From: Streptomyces sp. NBC_00239
GTDB lineage: Bacteria > Actinomycetota > Actinomycetes > Streptomycetales > Streptomycetaceae
Assembly: GCF_036194065.1 (NCBI RefSeq)
Contig: NZ_CP108095.1
Location: 2,232,001-2,296,000 of the forward strand
Direction: 5' to 3'
Length of the DNA: 64,000 nt
Below the pieces are notes generated by a model that had not been told where the DNA came from, did no database searches, and saw only the letters and a program-made list of their open reading frames with translations. The translations under genes were made by a program, and so were the position numbers. Below, piece by piece: positions 1 to 8,540 of the stretch. Each line of letters starts with the position of its first letter. Positions within the stretch are counted from its first letter, which is position 1.

Positions 1-450
1 AACAAGCACGGCCAGGTCATCGGCTCGGGGGTGGGCGGCGGCTACGCGACGTTCCCCGGGGTGGTGGGTACGGCCGTCAGCAAGGTGTGCGACCTGGAGA
101 TCGCCCGTACCGGGCTGCGCGAGAAGGACGCCCTGGCCGTGGGGCTGCGCTTCGTGACGGCGACGATCCGCTCGACGAACACCGCGGGCTACTACCCGGG
201 GGCGGCGGAGATGACCGTGAAGATGCTGGCCGAGCGGCGCACGGGGCGGCTGTTGGGCGTCCAGATCGTCGGCGGGGCGGGGTCCGCGAAGCGGGTGGAC
301 ATCGCGGCGGTGGCCTTGACGGCCGGCATGACGGTGGAGCAGGTCGCATCCCTGGACCTGGGCTACGCCCCGCCGTTCTCTCCCGTATGGGACCCGGTCC
401 TGGTCGCGGCCCGCAAGGCGGTCTCCGCGGTGCGCGCGGCGGGGGTCTGA
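1..450 (+). CDS. FAD-dependent pyridine nucleotide-disulfide oxidoreductase, C-terminal part
   Basis: The gene enters from the left edge and only about 149 C-terminal residues are visible. They read as the dimerisation domain of a flavin NAD(P)H disulfide reductase or NADH oxidase: a short VGTAVSKVCDLEIARTGL stretch, an AGYYPGAAEM segment, the MLAERRTGRLLGVQIVGG strand and a YAPPFSPVWDP loop near the end. That last loop is typical of CoA-disulfide reductase and NADH oxidase relatives. The FAD and NAD domains and any redox Cys lie outside the window, so the substrate cannot be named. A hairpin at 547-580 follows, which suggests the transcript ends here. Confidence 0.75.
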   Translation, partial: NKHGQVIGSGVGGGYATFPGVVGTAVSKVCDLEIARTGLREKDALAVGLRFVTATIRSTNTAGYYPGAAEMTVKMLAERRTGRLLGVQIVGGAGSAKRVDIAAVALTAGMTVEQVASLDLGYAPPFSPVWDPVLVAARKAVSAVRAAGV

Positions 451-494
451 CCCTGCGGGGCTGCTCCCCTACCCGCCCTTCCCCCCGTTCCCCG

Positions 495-640
495 GTCTCC
501 GCCCGGACCCGGACCGGCGCTCCGCACCGGTGCGCTCAAACGCCGCGTGGGCTGGAATTCGCTGAGCGAATCCAGCCCACGTGGGCGATTGCGGCCTCGC
601 CGGCGTTCGAAGCGCGGGGTCCGGGGCGGAGCCCCGGCAG
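495..640. repeat. Intergenic repeat, copies of the CCGGCGTTTGAGGCGCGGGG family
   Basis: The stretch at 597-639 (CCTCGCCGGCGTTCGAAGCG followed by CGGGGTCCGGGGCGGAGCCCC) is one copy. A degenerate inverted copy (TCTCCGCCCGGACCC ... CTCAAACGCCG) sits at about 497-546. The same family recurs at 4884-4936 and several times in 16800-17240. These look like the short GC-rich intergenic repeats scattered through Streptomyces chromosomes; I infer no coding function. Confidence 0.65.
547..580. terminator. Hairpin between the reductase and hemE (convergent)
   Basis: Arms GTGGGCTGGAATTCGCT and AGCGAATCCAGCCCAC pair over about 16 bp with one bulged A. It lies between two convergent genes (the left reductase on + and hemE on -) and can serve both. 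There is no strong T run, as is common in Streptomyces. Confidence 0.6.
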
Positions 641-646
641 TGGCGC

Positions 647-1711
647 TTAGCGGGCCGTCTTGGTGTGGACGTAGTCCACGAGGCGGGTCAGGGCCTCGGG
701 GTCGGTGGTCGGCAGGACACCGTGGCCGAGGTTGAAGATGTGGCCCTCCAGACCGGCGGCGGCCGCGAGCACCTCGTCCGTCTTGGCCTCGACCGCCTCG
801 GTCGTGGAGAAGAGCACGGCGGGGTCCAGGTTCCCCTGGAACGCCTTGCCCGGGCCGACCCGGCGGGCCGCCTCGTCCAGCGCGACCCGGTAGTCGACGC
901 CCACGACGTCCGCGCCGGCCTCGCCCATCAGGCCGAGGAGCTCGCCCGTGCCCACGCCGAAGTGGATCCGCGGGACCCCGTAGGAGGCGACGGACTGCAG
1001 GACCTTCGCCGACGCGGGCATGACGGAGCGACGGTAGTCCGCCGGGGCGAGCGCGCCGACCCAGGAGTCGAAGAGCTGGACCGCGGAGGCGCCGGCCTCG
1101 ATCTGGACCTTCAGGAAGGCGGAGGTGATCTCGGCGAGGCGGTCGAGCAGGTCGGCCCACAGCTGCGGGTCGCCGTACATGAGCGCCTTGGTGTGCTCGT
1201 GGTTCTTGGACGGCCCGCCCTCGACCAGGTAGCTCGCGAGGGTGAAGGGCGCACCGGCGAAGCCGATCAACGGCGTGGCGCCGAGTTCACCCGTGAGCAT
1301 GCCGATCGCCTCGGTGACGTACTGGACGTCCTCGGGGGTGAGGTCGCGCAGCTGTGCGAGGTCCTCGCGGCGGCGGATCGGCTGGGCGACGACCGGGCCG
1401 ATGCCCGGCTTGATGTCCAGGTCGACGCCGATCGCCTTGAGCGGGACCACGATGTCCGAGAAGAAGATCGCCGCGTCGACGTCGTGGCGCCGGACCGGCT
1501 GCAGGGTGATCTCGGTGACCAGGTCGGGCCGCATGCAGGACTCCAGCATGGCGGTGCCCTCGCGGACCTTGCGGTACTCGGGGAGTGAGCGCCCGGCCTG
1601 GCGCATGAACCACACCGGCGTGTGCGGCACCGGCTCGCGTCGGCACGCCTTCAGGAAGGCGGAATCGTACGTCTGACTCGGCTGGCCCGCGGGGCTGAGG
1701 TTGGCGCTCAC
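647..1711 (-). CDS. hemE: Uroporphyrinogen decarboxylase
   Basis: HemE decarboxylates the four acetate side chains of uroporphyrinogen III to give coproporphyrinogen III in cytoplasmic haem synthesis. The protein has the family signature [15 protein letters not shown] near the N-terminus (substrate-binding Arg), then [30 protein letters not shown], and the C-terminal GNLDPAVLF and FNLGHGVLP motifs. I start it at the GTG at 1711 (VSANLSPAG), giving 354 residues, the usual length. An upstream ATG at 1804 would add a basic, atypical leader that overlaps the divergent gene. The DUF3000 gene is divergent with about 90 bp between the starts. Confidence 0.96.
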   Translation of the reverse strand: MSANLSPAGQPSQTYDSAFLKACRREPVPHTPVWFMRQAGRSLPEYRKVREGTAMLESCMRPDLVTEITLQPVRRHDVDAAIFFSDIVVPLKAIGVDLDIKPGIGPVVAQPIRRREDLAQLRDLTPEDVQYVTEAIGMLTGELGATPLIGFAGAPFTLASYLVEGGPSKNHEHTKALMYGDPQLWADLLDRLAEITSAFLKVQIEAGASAVQLFDSWVGALAPADYRRSVMPASAKVLQSVASYGVPRIHFGVGTGELLGLMGEAGADVVGVDYRVALDEAARRVGPGKAFQGNLDPAVLFSTTEAVEAKTDEVLAAAAGLEGHIFNLGHGVLPTTDPEALTRLVDYVHTKTAR

Positions 1712-1802
1712 GACCCGAATCTTCGCACGTATGAAGAAGTGGCCGTCCCGGGGCGGGTGTCCCTGCGCCGTACGGGGCCTCGTTCCGCCTAGTCTTCCCC
1801 GC

Positions 1803-2453
1803 ATGGCTGCGGCTCAGGGACGATTTTCAGATGGCGCTGACGGTACGGACAGCGCAAAGGAGAGCTCCGTCCCGCTCCCGTTCCGGCGGGCGGTCGACGG
1901 CTTGAAGAAGGCGCGGCTGCGGCCGGGGATCGAGATCGACCCCACCAGGCCGCCCCAGCGGCTCGCGCCGCACGCGTACGCACTGGAGGCAGCGGTGGTG
2001 GAAGGGGAGGACGACCTGGCCGACGGCCGGCTCATCCTCCTGCACGACCCGGCCGGTCACGACGCCTGGCACGGGACCTTCCGGCTGGTGACGCTCGTAC
2101 GGGCGGAGCTGGAGCCGGAAATGGCCGCGGACCCGCTCTTCCCCGAGGTGTGCTGGTCGTGGCTGACGGGGGCGCTGGACGCCCGCGGGCTGACGTACGG
2201 GGAGGCGAGCGGCACCGTGACACGGGCGAGCTCGCACTACTTCGGCGGTCTGTCGGCGCGCAGGCCGGCGACACAGATCGAGATCCGGGCGTCGTGGACG
2301 CCGCGGGAGGGGGTGGGCGGGGTGCCGGACACGGCGGCCCACCTGTCCGCCTGGTGCGAGCTGCTGTGCCAGGTCGCCGGGCTGCCCCCGGGCGGGCCCG
2401 CGGACACTGCGGTGGTCTCCCTGCCACAGCGGCGCGGCCCGCACCACCCGTAG
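1803..2453 (+). CDS. DUF3000 family protein
   Basis: This 216-residue soluble protein matches the actinobacterial DUF3000 pattern that sits beside hem[20 protein letters not shown] near the N-terminus, [21 protein letters not shown] in the middle, the [14 protein letters not shown] segment and a C-terminal [16 protein letters not shown]. The function is unknown to me. TAGTCT at 1790-1795 lies 8 bp before the ATG, so the mRNA may be leaderless. The gene is divergent from hemE. The long-standing pairing with hemE suggests a housekeeping role, but this is inference. Confidence 0.85.
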   Translation: MAAAQGRFSDGADGTDSAKESSVPLPFRRAVDGLKKARLRPGIEIDPTRPPQRLAPHAYALEAAVVEGEDDLADGRLILLHDPAGHDAWHGTFRLVTLVRAELEPEMAADPLFPEVCWSWLTGALDARGLTYGEASGTVTRASSHYFGGLSARRPATQIEIRASWTPREGVGGVPDTAAHLSAWCELLCQVAGLPPGGPADTAVVSLPQRRGPHHP

Positions 2454-2624
2454 GAACAGCGGCGATCGGCGCAACCCGACATGTCGGGAATGGTCGAAGA
2501 GGGACGGATCAGGCCCGTAACGGAGCGTCAATTCGACGCATCCATTACGGGCTTCTGATCGTCCCTTGATCGATCGTGCGTCCTAATTGCCCGAATTGTT
2601 ACTCACCAAATCGTGATCATTCCC

Positions 2625-2652
2625 TAAAGCCGGGCGGGTGACGTGCCGAAGG
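2625..2652 (+). promoter_or_regulatory. Candidate sigma-WhiG promoter of whiI
   Basis: TAAAG at 2625-2629, exactly 15 bp of spacer, then GCCGAAGG at 2645-2652. The recalled sigma-WhiG/FliA-type consensus is TAAA, 15-16 bp, GCCGATAA. The -35 and spacing match fully, and five of eight -10 positions match. whiI is known in S. coelicolor to depend on sigma-WhiG, which supports the call. The predicted start point is near 2658. Confidence 0.7.
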
Positions 2653-2657
2653 AGTCA

Positions 2658-2729
2658 GTGACCATCCGTACGGTTCGCACCGGCTTCTTCCCCGAGCCGG
2701 CCGTCCCGCCACTCCCCCAGGAGGCCTAG
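2658..2729 (+). other. Possible 23-codon ORF abutting whiI
   Basis: A GTG at 2658 opens a 23-codon frame (starts MTIRTVRTGFF, proline-rich end PEPAVPPLPQEA) whose TAG at 2727-2729 directly precedes the whiI GTG at 2730. AAGGAG at 2649-2654 is close to the start but coincides with the predicted -10, so the ORF would be leaderless if transcribed from that promoter. It may be a translational coupler or chance. Confidence 0.3.
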
Positions 2730-3392
2730 GTGTCCGTTCTTCTCGAGCAGCCCGCAAGCCTGGTCGCCTACCGCCCGAACAAGCCGACGGCCATGGTCGT
2801 CGTGGCCGACCCGCGCGTCCGTTCCACCGTGACCCGCCATCTGTGGGCCCTCGGAGTCCGTGACGTGATCGAGGCGTCGTCCATCGCGGAGGCCCGTCCC
2901 CGCGTCGGCAACCCGCGCGACATCTGCGTGGCCGACGTCCACCTGCCCGACGGTTCCGGTCTCACCCTGCTCTCCGAGACCCGCGCCGCGGGCTGGCCGA
3001 ACGGCCTGGCCCTGTCCGCCGCCGACGACATCGGCGCGGTCCGCAACGCCCTCGCGGGCGGCGTCAAGGGTTACGTCGTCACCGGCACCCGTACCAACAT
3101 CGGGCTTCCCAGCCGGCCCGGCGCCGCCCCGATCGGGTCCGCCGCCGCCCGGATGCACCGCCGCCCCCCGGGTGCCCCGAGCCACCCGGGCGGCTACCGC
3201 GAGCTCTCCGGCCGCGAGGTCGAGGTCCTGCGCCTCGTCGCGGAGGGCCAGTCCAACAAGGCCATCGGCGTCTCGATGGGCCTGTCCGCCCTGACCGTCA
3301 AGTCCCACCTCGCCCGCATCGCCCGCAAGCTGGGCACCGGTGACCGCGCCGGCATGGTCGCCGTCGCCCTGCGGACCGGAATCATCCACTGA
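2730..3392 (+). CDS. whiI: Atypical orphan response regulator WhiI (LuxR/NarL type)
   Basis: WhiI is a DNA-binding regulator of late sporulation genes in aerial hyphae; in Streptomyces it acts with BldM. This 220-residue protein has a receiver-like domain (residues about 20-120) and a LuxR-type HTH (about 155-220: ELSGREVEVLRLVAEGQSNK, LTVKSHLARIARKLG). The receiver is degenerate. The usual acidic pair is A26-D27, the Asp69 position is kept (VADVHLPDGSG), the Thr position is Ser96 and Lys113 is present, in line with phosphorylation-independent behaviour. CAGGAGG at 2719-2725 sets the GTG start. The neighbours hemE, DUF3000 and RNase D match the recalled SCO6029 context. No sensor kinase is nearby. 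Confidence 0.88.
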   Translation: MSVLLEQPASLVAYRPNKPTAMVVVADPRVRSTVTRHLWALGVRDVIEASSIAEARPRVGNPRDICVADVHLPDGSGLTLLSETRAAGWPNGLALSAADDIGAVRNALAGGVKGYVVTGTRTNIGLPSRPGAAPIGSAAARMHRRPPGAPSHPGGYRELSGREVEVLRLVAEGQSNKAIGVSMGLSALTVKSHLARIARKLGTGDRAGMVAVALRTGIIH

Positions 3393-3448
3393 CACCGAAC
3401 CGCCCGAACAGCCGGGGAGCCCCCGGCCGACAGCTGTACGCAGCCCTC

Positions 3449-3482
3449 GCGCCCGTCGACGGAACGTTCCGGCGACGGGCGC
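3449..3482 (+). terminator. Terminator after whiI
   Basis: GCGCCCGTCG and CGACGGGCGC form a perfect 10-bp stem with a 14-nt loop that itself contains the palindrome GGAACGTTCC. It lies between whiI and rnd, so the two are probably transcribed separately. Confidence 0.7.
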
Positions 3483-3508
3483 GCTGCATCCGCGGATACC
3501 CTTGACAG

Positions 3509-4792
3509 GTGACCGACGCCCAAGAGACCGCAGCAGAACTGCGCACCACCACCGGGGGCGGCCCCCCGGACGAAGTCGACAAGTCCGATGGGCTGCCGAT
3601 TCCGTTGCTCGAACCGCGCGAGGGGATCCCTCCGGTGGTCGCGGACGACGAAGCGCTCGCCCGCGTGATCGCGGCCTTCGCCGCCGGCACCGGACCCGTC
3701 GCCGTCGACGCCGAACGCGCCTCCGGCTACCGCTACGGCCAGCGCGCGTACCTCGTCCAGCTGCGCCGCGAAGGCGCCGGATCCGCCCTGATCGACCCGG
3801 TCGGCTGCCCCGACCTGTCGGGCCTCGGCGAGGTCCTGGCCGGCACCGAGTGGATCCTGCACGCCGCCACCCAGGACCTGCCGTGCCTGCGCGAAATAGG
3901 CATGGTGCCGACCTCCCTCTTCGACACCGAGCTCGCCGGGCGGCTGGCCGGCTTCCCGCGGGTCGGACTGGGCGCCATGGTCGAAAGCGTCCTCGGCTAC
4001 GCCCTGGAGAAGGGGCACTCGGCCGTCGACTGGTCGACCCGCCCGCTGCCCGAGCCGTGGCTGCGGTACGCCGCGCTGGACGTGGAGCTCCTCGTCGACC
4101 TGCGCGACGCGCTGGAGAAGGAACTCGACCGGCAGGGCAAGCTCGACTGGGCCCGGCAGGAGTTCGACGCCATCGCCGCGGCCCCGCCCGCGCCGCCGCG
4201 CAAGGACCCCTGGCGCCGCACCTCCGGCATGCACAAGGTCCGGCGGCGCCGGCAGATGGCCGTCGTACGGGAGCTGTGGACCACCCGCGACCGGATCGCA
4301 CAGCGGCGCGACGTGTCCCCCGGGAAGGTGCTGGGTGACGCGGCGATCGTGGAGGCGGCGCTCGCGCTGCCGCTGAACGTGCACGCGCTGTCCGCGCTGC
4401 CCGGGTACGGGACGCGGATGGGGCGCCGCCAGCTGGACCAGTGGATGGCCGCGGTGGACCGGGCCAAGGCGCTGCCCGAGAACGAGCTGCCGCTGCCCGG
4501 GCAGACGCCGGCCGGGCCGCCGCCGCCGCGCTCCTGGGCGGACAAGGACCCGCTGGCCGCCGCGCGGCTTTCGGCGGCGCGGGCGGCCGTGTCCGCGCTC
4601 GCGGAGTCGCTGCACCTGCCGCAGGAGAATCTGATCACCCCGGATTCCGTGCGGCGGCTGTGCTGGGAGCCGCCGGGGCGGGTCACGGCGGACGCCGTGT
4701 CCGAGACGCTGGCGGGCTACGGCGCCCGGCCGTGGCAGATCGAGCAGGTCACCCCGGTCCTGACCGCGGCCCTCACCGAAGCCTCAGCCTGA
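3509..4792 (+). CDS. rnd: Ribonuclease D (HRDC-containing 3'-5' exoribonuclease)
   Basis: This 427-residue protein has a DEDD exonuclease domain in the first half: VAVDAERASGYRYGQRAYLVQ (first acidic residues), DLSGLGEVLAGTEWILHAATQDLPCL, FDTELAGRLAG, and LPEPWLRYAALDVELLVDLRD (last acidic motif with Tyr). An HRDC domain follows (DRIAQRRDVSPGKVLGDAAIVEAA). It trims RNA 3' ends, mainly tRNA precursors in characterised relatives. TACCCT at 3497-3502 lies 6 bp before the GTG with no Shine-Dalgarno, so a leaderless mRNA is likely. The gene sits between whiI and fadA, as in S. coelicolor. Confidence 0.93.
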   Translation: MTDAQETAAELRTTTGGGPPDEVDKSDGLPIPLLEPREGIPPVVADDEALARVIAAFAAGTGPVAVDAERASGYRYGQRAYLVQLRREGAGSALIDPVGCPDLSGLGEVLAGTEWILHAATQDLPCLREIGMVPTSLFDTELAGRLAGFPRVGLGAMVESVLGYALEKGHSAVDWSTRPLPEPWLRYAALDVELLVDLRDALEKELDRQGKLDWARQEFDAIAAAPPAPPRKDPWRRTSGMHKVRRRRQMAVVRELWTTRDRIAQRRDVSPGKVLGDAAIVEAALALPLNVHALSALPGYGTRMGRRQLDQWMAAVDRAKALPENELPLPGQTPAGPPPPRSWADKDPLAAARLSAARAAVSALAESLHLPQENLITPDSVRRLCWEPPGRVTADAVSETLAGYGARPWQIEQVTPVLTAALTEASA

Positions 4793-4883
4793 CCGCAGCC
4801 CCGCCCCCCGAGCCCCCGGCACCCCCGCCGGGGGCTCCCGCGTACCCCGCCGCCGCCGGGGCGCAACAGACAACCCGGCTGAC

Positions 4884-4936
4884 GCCGGGCACCGGGCTCC
4901 GCCCGGACCCGCGCCTCAAACGCCGGCGGGGCTGGA
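4884..4936. repeat. Intergenic repeat copy (CTCAAACGCCGGCGGGGCTG type)
   Basis: ACCGGGCTCCGCCCGGACCC followed by GCGCCTCAAACGCCGGCGGGGCTGG is an inverted-orientation copy of the repeat at 597-639 and a close match to those at 17020-17060. It occupies the 296-bp gap between rnd and fadA. Confidence 0.65.
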
Positions 4937-4998
4937 GGTTGCCGCCGGGGCGGGAGTGTGACGTTCGCCGCTCCCGGGGTGGGGGGTGTGCACATTGG

Positions 4999-5012
4999 TT
5001 ACTCGCAAGTAG
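4999..5012. promoter_or_regulatory. Candidate TetR-type fatty-acid operator upstream of fadAB
   Basis: TTACTCGCAAGTAG has TACT/AGTA arms around CGCA and lies 76 bp before the fadA start. It resembles the TTACT...AGTAA palindromes used by actinobacterial TetR-family regulators of beta-oxidation. The regulator itself is not in the window, so this rests on pattern alone. Confidence 0.45.
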
Positions 5013-5088
5013 CATGGGCCAGGTGAGCGCGCGCTCAGCCGCGCGCGCCGCGCAGCAGCGCCACCCCGCACCCTGGAGGAGAGCCATC

Positions 5089-6315
5089 GTGCCTCGTACC
5101 GTCAGGGACGTCGTCTTCGTCGACGGCGTCCGCACCCCGTTCGGCAAGGCGGGCCCGAAGGGCATCTACCACGAGACCCGGGCCGACGACCTCGTCGTGA
5201 AGGCGATCCGGGAGCTGCTGCGCCGCAACCCGGACCTGGACCCCAAGAAGATCGACGAGGTCGCCATCGCCGCGACCACGCAGATCGGCGACCAGGGCCT
5301 CACGCTCGGCCGTACGGCCGGCATCCTCGCGGGCCTGCCGCAGTCCGTGCCCGGCTACTCGATCGACCGCATGTGCGCCGGCGCGCTGACCGCCGTCACC
5401 GCGGTCGCGGGCGGCGTGGCCTTCGGTGCGTACGACATCGCCATCGCGGGCGGCGTCGAGCACATGGGCCGCCACCCCATGGGTGAGGGCGTCGACCCGA
5501 ACCCGCGTTTCGTCAGCGAGAAGCTGGTCGACGAGTCCGCCCTCTTCATGGGCATGACCGCCGAGAACCTGCACGACCGCTACCCGACGATCACCAAGCT
5601 CCGCGCCGACGAGTACGCCGTGCGCTCGCAGGAGAAGGCCGCCAAGGCGTACGCCGACGGCAAGATCCAGCAGGACCTGGTGCCGATCTCGGTGCGCAAC
5701 ACCAACGAGGCGGCCGGTGAGACGGGCTGGGGCCTGGTCACCGCCGACGAGCCGATGCGCCCGGGCACCACGCTGGAGAACCTGGCGGGCCTGAAGACTC
5801 CGTTCCGTACCCACGGCCGGGTCACCGCGGGCAACGCCGCCGGTCTCAACGACGGCGCCACCGCCTCCCTCATCGCGTCCGAGGACTTCGCCCGCGAGAA
5901 CAACCTCCCGGTCAAGATGCGCCTCGTCTCGTACTCCTTCGCGGGTGTCGAGCCGGAGGTCATGGGCTACGGCCCGATCCCGGCCACCGAGAAGGCCCTG
6001 GCCCAGGCCGGCCTGACGATCGAGGACATCGGTCTCTTCGAGATCAACGAGGCCTTCGCGGTCCAGGTCCTCGCGTTCCTGGAGCACTACGGCATCGCCG
6101 ACGACGACGCCCGCGTCAACCAGTACGGCGGCGCGATCGCGTTCGGCCACCCGCTGGCCTCCTCGGGCGTCCGCCTGATGACCCAGCTGGCCCGCCAGTT
6201 CGAGGACCAGCCGCACGTCCGCTACGGCCTGACCACCATGTGCGTCGGCTTCGGCATGGGCGCCACGGTCATCTGGGAGAACCCGCACTTCACCTCCGAG
6301 GGAGACGCCAAGTGA
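5089..6315 (+). CDS. fadA: Acetyl-CoA C-acyltransferase (3-ketoacyl-CoA thiolase)
   Basis: This thiolase performs the last step of beta-oxidation, cleaving 3-ketoacyl-CoA with CoA to release acetyl-CoA. The 408-residue protein carries the active-site Cys96 in SIDRMCAGALTAV, the FEINEAFAVQVL segment, the catalytic His in YGGAIAFGHPLASSG, and the second Cys in TTMCVGFGMG. The GTG start at 5089 is set by GGAGGA at 5075-5080; the frame runs further upstream without a ribosome binding site. Its stop overlaps the fadB start by 4 nt, so the two subunits of the complex are translationally coupled. Confidence 0.95.
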   Translation: MPRTVRDVVFVDGVRTPFGKAGPKGIYHETRADDLVVKAIRELLRRNPDLDPKKIDEVAIAATTQIGDQGLTLGRTAGILAGLPQSVPGYSIDRMCAGALTAVTAVAGGVAFGAYDIAIAGGVEHMGRHPMGEGVDPNPRFVSEKLVDESALFMGMTAENLHDRYPTITKLRADEYAVRSQEKAAKAYADGKIQQDLVPISVRNTNEAAGETGWGLVTADEPMRPGTTLENLAGLKTPFRTHGRVTAGNAAGLNDGATASLIASEDFARENNLPVKMRLVSYSFAGVEPEVMGYGPIPATEKALAQAGLTIEDIGLFEINEAFAVQVLAFLEHYGIADDDARVNQYGGAIAFGHPLASSGVRLMTQLARQFEDQPHVRYGLTTMCVGFGMGATVIWENPHFTSEGDAK

Positions 6316-8450
6316 GCACCACCGCCGAGCTCCTGAAGGGCGCCGCCGAGCTCTTCCCGGACGAGGTCGTCACGCAGGCGCACGTCCGTCACCTGGACCT
6401 GCCGTTCGGCGCCGGGCGCTTCGCGCTCATCACGCTGGACAACGGTTTCGACCACACCAAGCCGACCACCTTCGGCCCGCAGTCCCTCGCCAACCTGAAC
6501 GCGGCGATCGACCAGGTCGAGCAGGAGGCCACCGCCGGCACCATCGTCGGCGCGGGCCTCACCGGCAAGCCGTTCATCTTCGCGGTCGGCGCCGACCTCA
6601 AGGGCGTCGAGCTGCTGAAGAAGCACGACGAGGCGCTCGCCATCGGCAAGGGCGGCCACGACGTCTTCAAGCGCCTGTCCGCGCTGGCGGTCCCCACCTT
6701 CGCGTACTACAACGGCGCGGCGATGGGCGGCGGTGTCGAGGTCGGTCTGCACTGCACCTACCGCACCGTCTCGAAGGCCATCCCGGCGTTCTCGCTGCCC
6801 GAGGTCTTCCTCGGCCTGGTCCCCGGCTGGGGCGGCTGCGCCCTGCTGCCGAACCTGATCGGCGCCGAGCGCGCGGTCTCGGTGATCATCGAGAACTCGC
6901 TCAACCAGAACAAGCAGCTCAAGGGCAAGCAGGTCTTCGACCTGGGCATCGCCGACGCGCTCTTCGACGGCGCGGACTTCCTGGAGCAGTCGCTGCTGTG
7001 GACCGCCCGGGTCCTCACCGGCGAGACCGAGGTCGTACGGGCCGAGATCGACCGCGCCGAGGGCTGGGACGCGGCCGTCGCCAAGGGCCGTGCCATCGCC
7101 GACTCCAAGGTGCACGGCGCGGCCCCGGCCGCCTACCGCGCCCTGGAGATCATCGAGGCCGCCAAGGACGGCGACCTCCAGAAGGGCTTCGACGCCGAGG
7201 ACACCGCGCTCGCGGACCTCATCATGGGCGGCGAGCTGCGCTCGGGCATCTACGCCTTCAACCTGGTCCAGAAGCGCGCCAAGCGCCCGGCCGGCGCCCC
7301 GGACAAGTCCCTGGCCCGCCCGGTCACCAAGGTCGGCGTCGTCGGCGCGGGCCTGATGGCCTCGCAGCTGGCGCTGCTCTTCCTGCGCCGCCTCGAGGTG
7401 CCGGTGGTCCTCACCGACATCGACCAGGAGCGCGTCGACAAGGGTGTGGGCTACGTCCACGCCGAGATCGAGAAGCTGCTCGGCAAGGGCCGGATCAACC
7501 AGGACAAGGCCAACCGCCTCAAGGGCCTGGTCACCGGTGTCCTGGACAAGGCGGCGGGCTTCGCGGACGCGGACTTCATCATCGAGGCCGTGTTCGAGGA
7601 GATGTCCGTCAAGCAGAAGGTGTTCGCGGAGGTCGAGGCGGTCGCCCCGGCGCACGCGATCCTCGCCACCAACACCTCCTCGCTGTCGGTGTCGGAGATG
7701 GCCTCCAAGCTCCAGCACCCGGAGCGCGTGGTCGGCTTCCACTTCTTCAACCCGGTCGCGATCCTCCCGCTGCTGGAGATCGTCCGCGGCGAGCAGACCG
7801 ACGACGCCTCGCTGGCCACGGCCTTCGGTGTCGCCAAGAAGCTGAAGAAGACCGCGGTCCTCACCAAGGACGCCCCGGCGTTCGTCGTGAACCGCATCCT
7901 GACCCGCTTCATGGGCGAGATCCAGAACGTCATCGACGAGGGCACCCCGGTGGTCACGGCGGAGAAGGCCATCGAGCCGCTCGGCCTGCCGATGTCCCCG
8001 CTGGTGCTGCTGGAGCTCGTGGGTCCGGCCATCGGTCTGCACGTCTCCGAGACCCTGAACCGCGCCTTCCCGGAGCGCTTCACCGTCTCGCCGAACCTCA
8101 AGCGCGTCGTCGAGGCCGGCAAGCGCGGCTTCTACGTCTACAAGCCGGAGAACGGCTTCAAGCCGGAGCTGGACCCCGAGGTCGCCGCCCTCCTCGTGCA
8201 GGGCGACACCGTCCTGACCGAGGAGCAGGTCCGCGACCGCGTCCTGGACGCGGTGGCGCAGGAGATCGGCCTGATGCTGGAGGAGGGTGTCGTGGCCGAG
8301 GCCCAGGACATCGACCTCTGCCTCATCACGGGTGCCGGCTGGCCCTTCCACCTGGGCGGCGTGACGCCGTACCTGGACCGCGAAGGCGTCTCCGAGCGAG
8401 TGAACGGCAAGAAGTTCCTGGCCCCGGGCCTGGCGAGCGTCCCGGTCTGA
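6312..8450 (+). CDS. fadB: Fatty oxidation complex alpha subunit (enoyl-CoA hydratase / 3-hydroxyacyl-CoA dehydrogenase)
   Basis: This 712-residue bifunctional enzyme hydrates 2-enoyl-CoA and oxidises L-3-hydroxyacyl-CoA. Residues about 20-300 are a crotonase domain (FAVGADLKGVELL; YYNGAAMGGGVEVGLHC oxyanion region; LPEVFLGLVPGWGGCALLP). From about 335 comes the NAD-binding dehydrogenase domain (VGVVGAGLMASQLALL; ATNTSSLSVSEMA; HPERVVGFHFFNPV with the catalytic His). Two C-terminal HCDH domains follow (DAPAFVVNRIL; AGWPFHLGG). The GTG start at 6312 overlaps the fadA stop (GTGA). The N-terminal extension before the crotonase core is normal for actinobacterial members. Confidence 0.95.
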   Translation: MSTTAELLKGAAELFPDEVVTQAHVRHLDLPFGAGRFALITLDNGFDHTKPTTFGPQSLANLNAAIDQVEQEATAGTIVGAGLTGKPFIFAVGADLKGVELLKKHDEALAIGKGGHDVFKRLSALAVPTFAYYNGAAMGGGVEVGLHCTYRTVSKAIPAFSLPEVFLGLVPGWGGCALLPNLIGAERAVSVIIENSLNQNKQLKGKQVFDLGIADALFDGADFLEQSLLWTARVLTGETEVVRAEIDRAEGWDAAVAKGRAIADSKVHGAAPAAYRALEIIEAAKDGDLQKGFDAEDTALADLIMGGELRSGIYAFNLVQKRAKRPAGAPDKSLARPVTKVGVVGAGLMASQLALLFLRRLEVPVVLTDIDQERVDKGVGYVHAEIEKLLGKGRINQDKANRLKGLVTGVLDKAAGFADADFIIEAVFEEMSVKQKVFAEVEAVAPAHAILATNTSSLSVSEMASKLQHPERVVGFHFFNPVAILPLLEIVRGEQTDDASLATAFGVAKKLKKTAVLTKDAPAFVVNRILTRFMGEIQNVIDEGTPVVTAEKAIEPLGLPMSPLVLLELVGPAIGLHVSETLNRAFPERFTVSPNLKRVVEAGKRGFYVYKPENGFKPELDPEVAALLVQGDTVLTEEQVRDRVLDAVAQEIGLMLEEGVVAEAQDIDLCLITGAGWPFHLGGVTPYLDREGVSERVNGKKFLAPGLASVPV

Positions 8451-8472
8451 ACCGCCCGCACCGCCTGAACCA

Positions 8473-8508
8473 CACGGCCCGTCCCCGGTACCCCGGGGGC
8501 GGGCCGTG
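8473..8508 (+). terminator. Terminator after fadB
   Basis: CACGGCCCG and CGGGCCGTG pair perfectly, with further CCCC/GGGG pairing inside. It lies 22 bp after the fadB stop and marks the end of the fadAB operon before the cell-wall locus. Confidence 0.75.
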
Positions 8509-8540
8509 CCCGTTGACACCCGGATGACAGAATGCCGATC

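Noticed and set aside
581..1588. Long open frames opposite hemE and opposite many other genes (for example 2655-4301 minus, 5035-6288 minus, 9927-13313 minus, 21414-25328 plus)
   Set aside because: They lie antisense to genes with clear family motifs and have the Arg/Ala/Gly/Pro or Asp/Val/Leu-rich composition of GC-rich shadow frames, with no motif of their own.
3463..3472. GGAACGTTCC palindrome as an operator between whiI and rnd
   Set aside because: It forms the loop of the whiI terminator hairpin, so its symmetry is explained by that structure. It is 10 bp and unsupported by a second copy.
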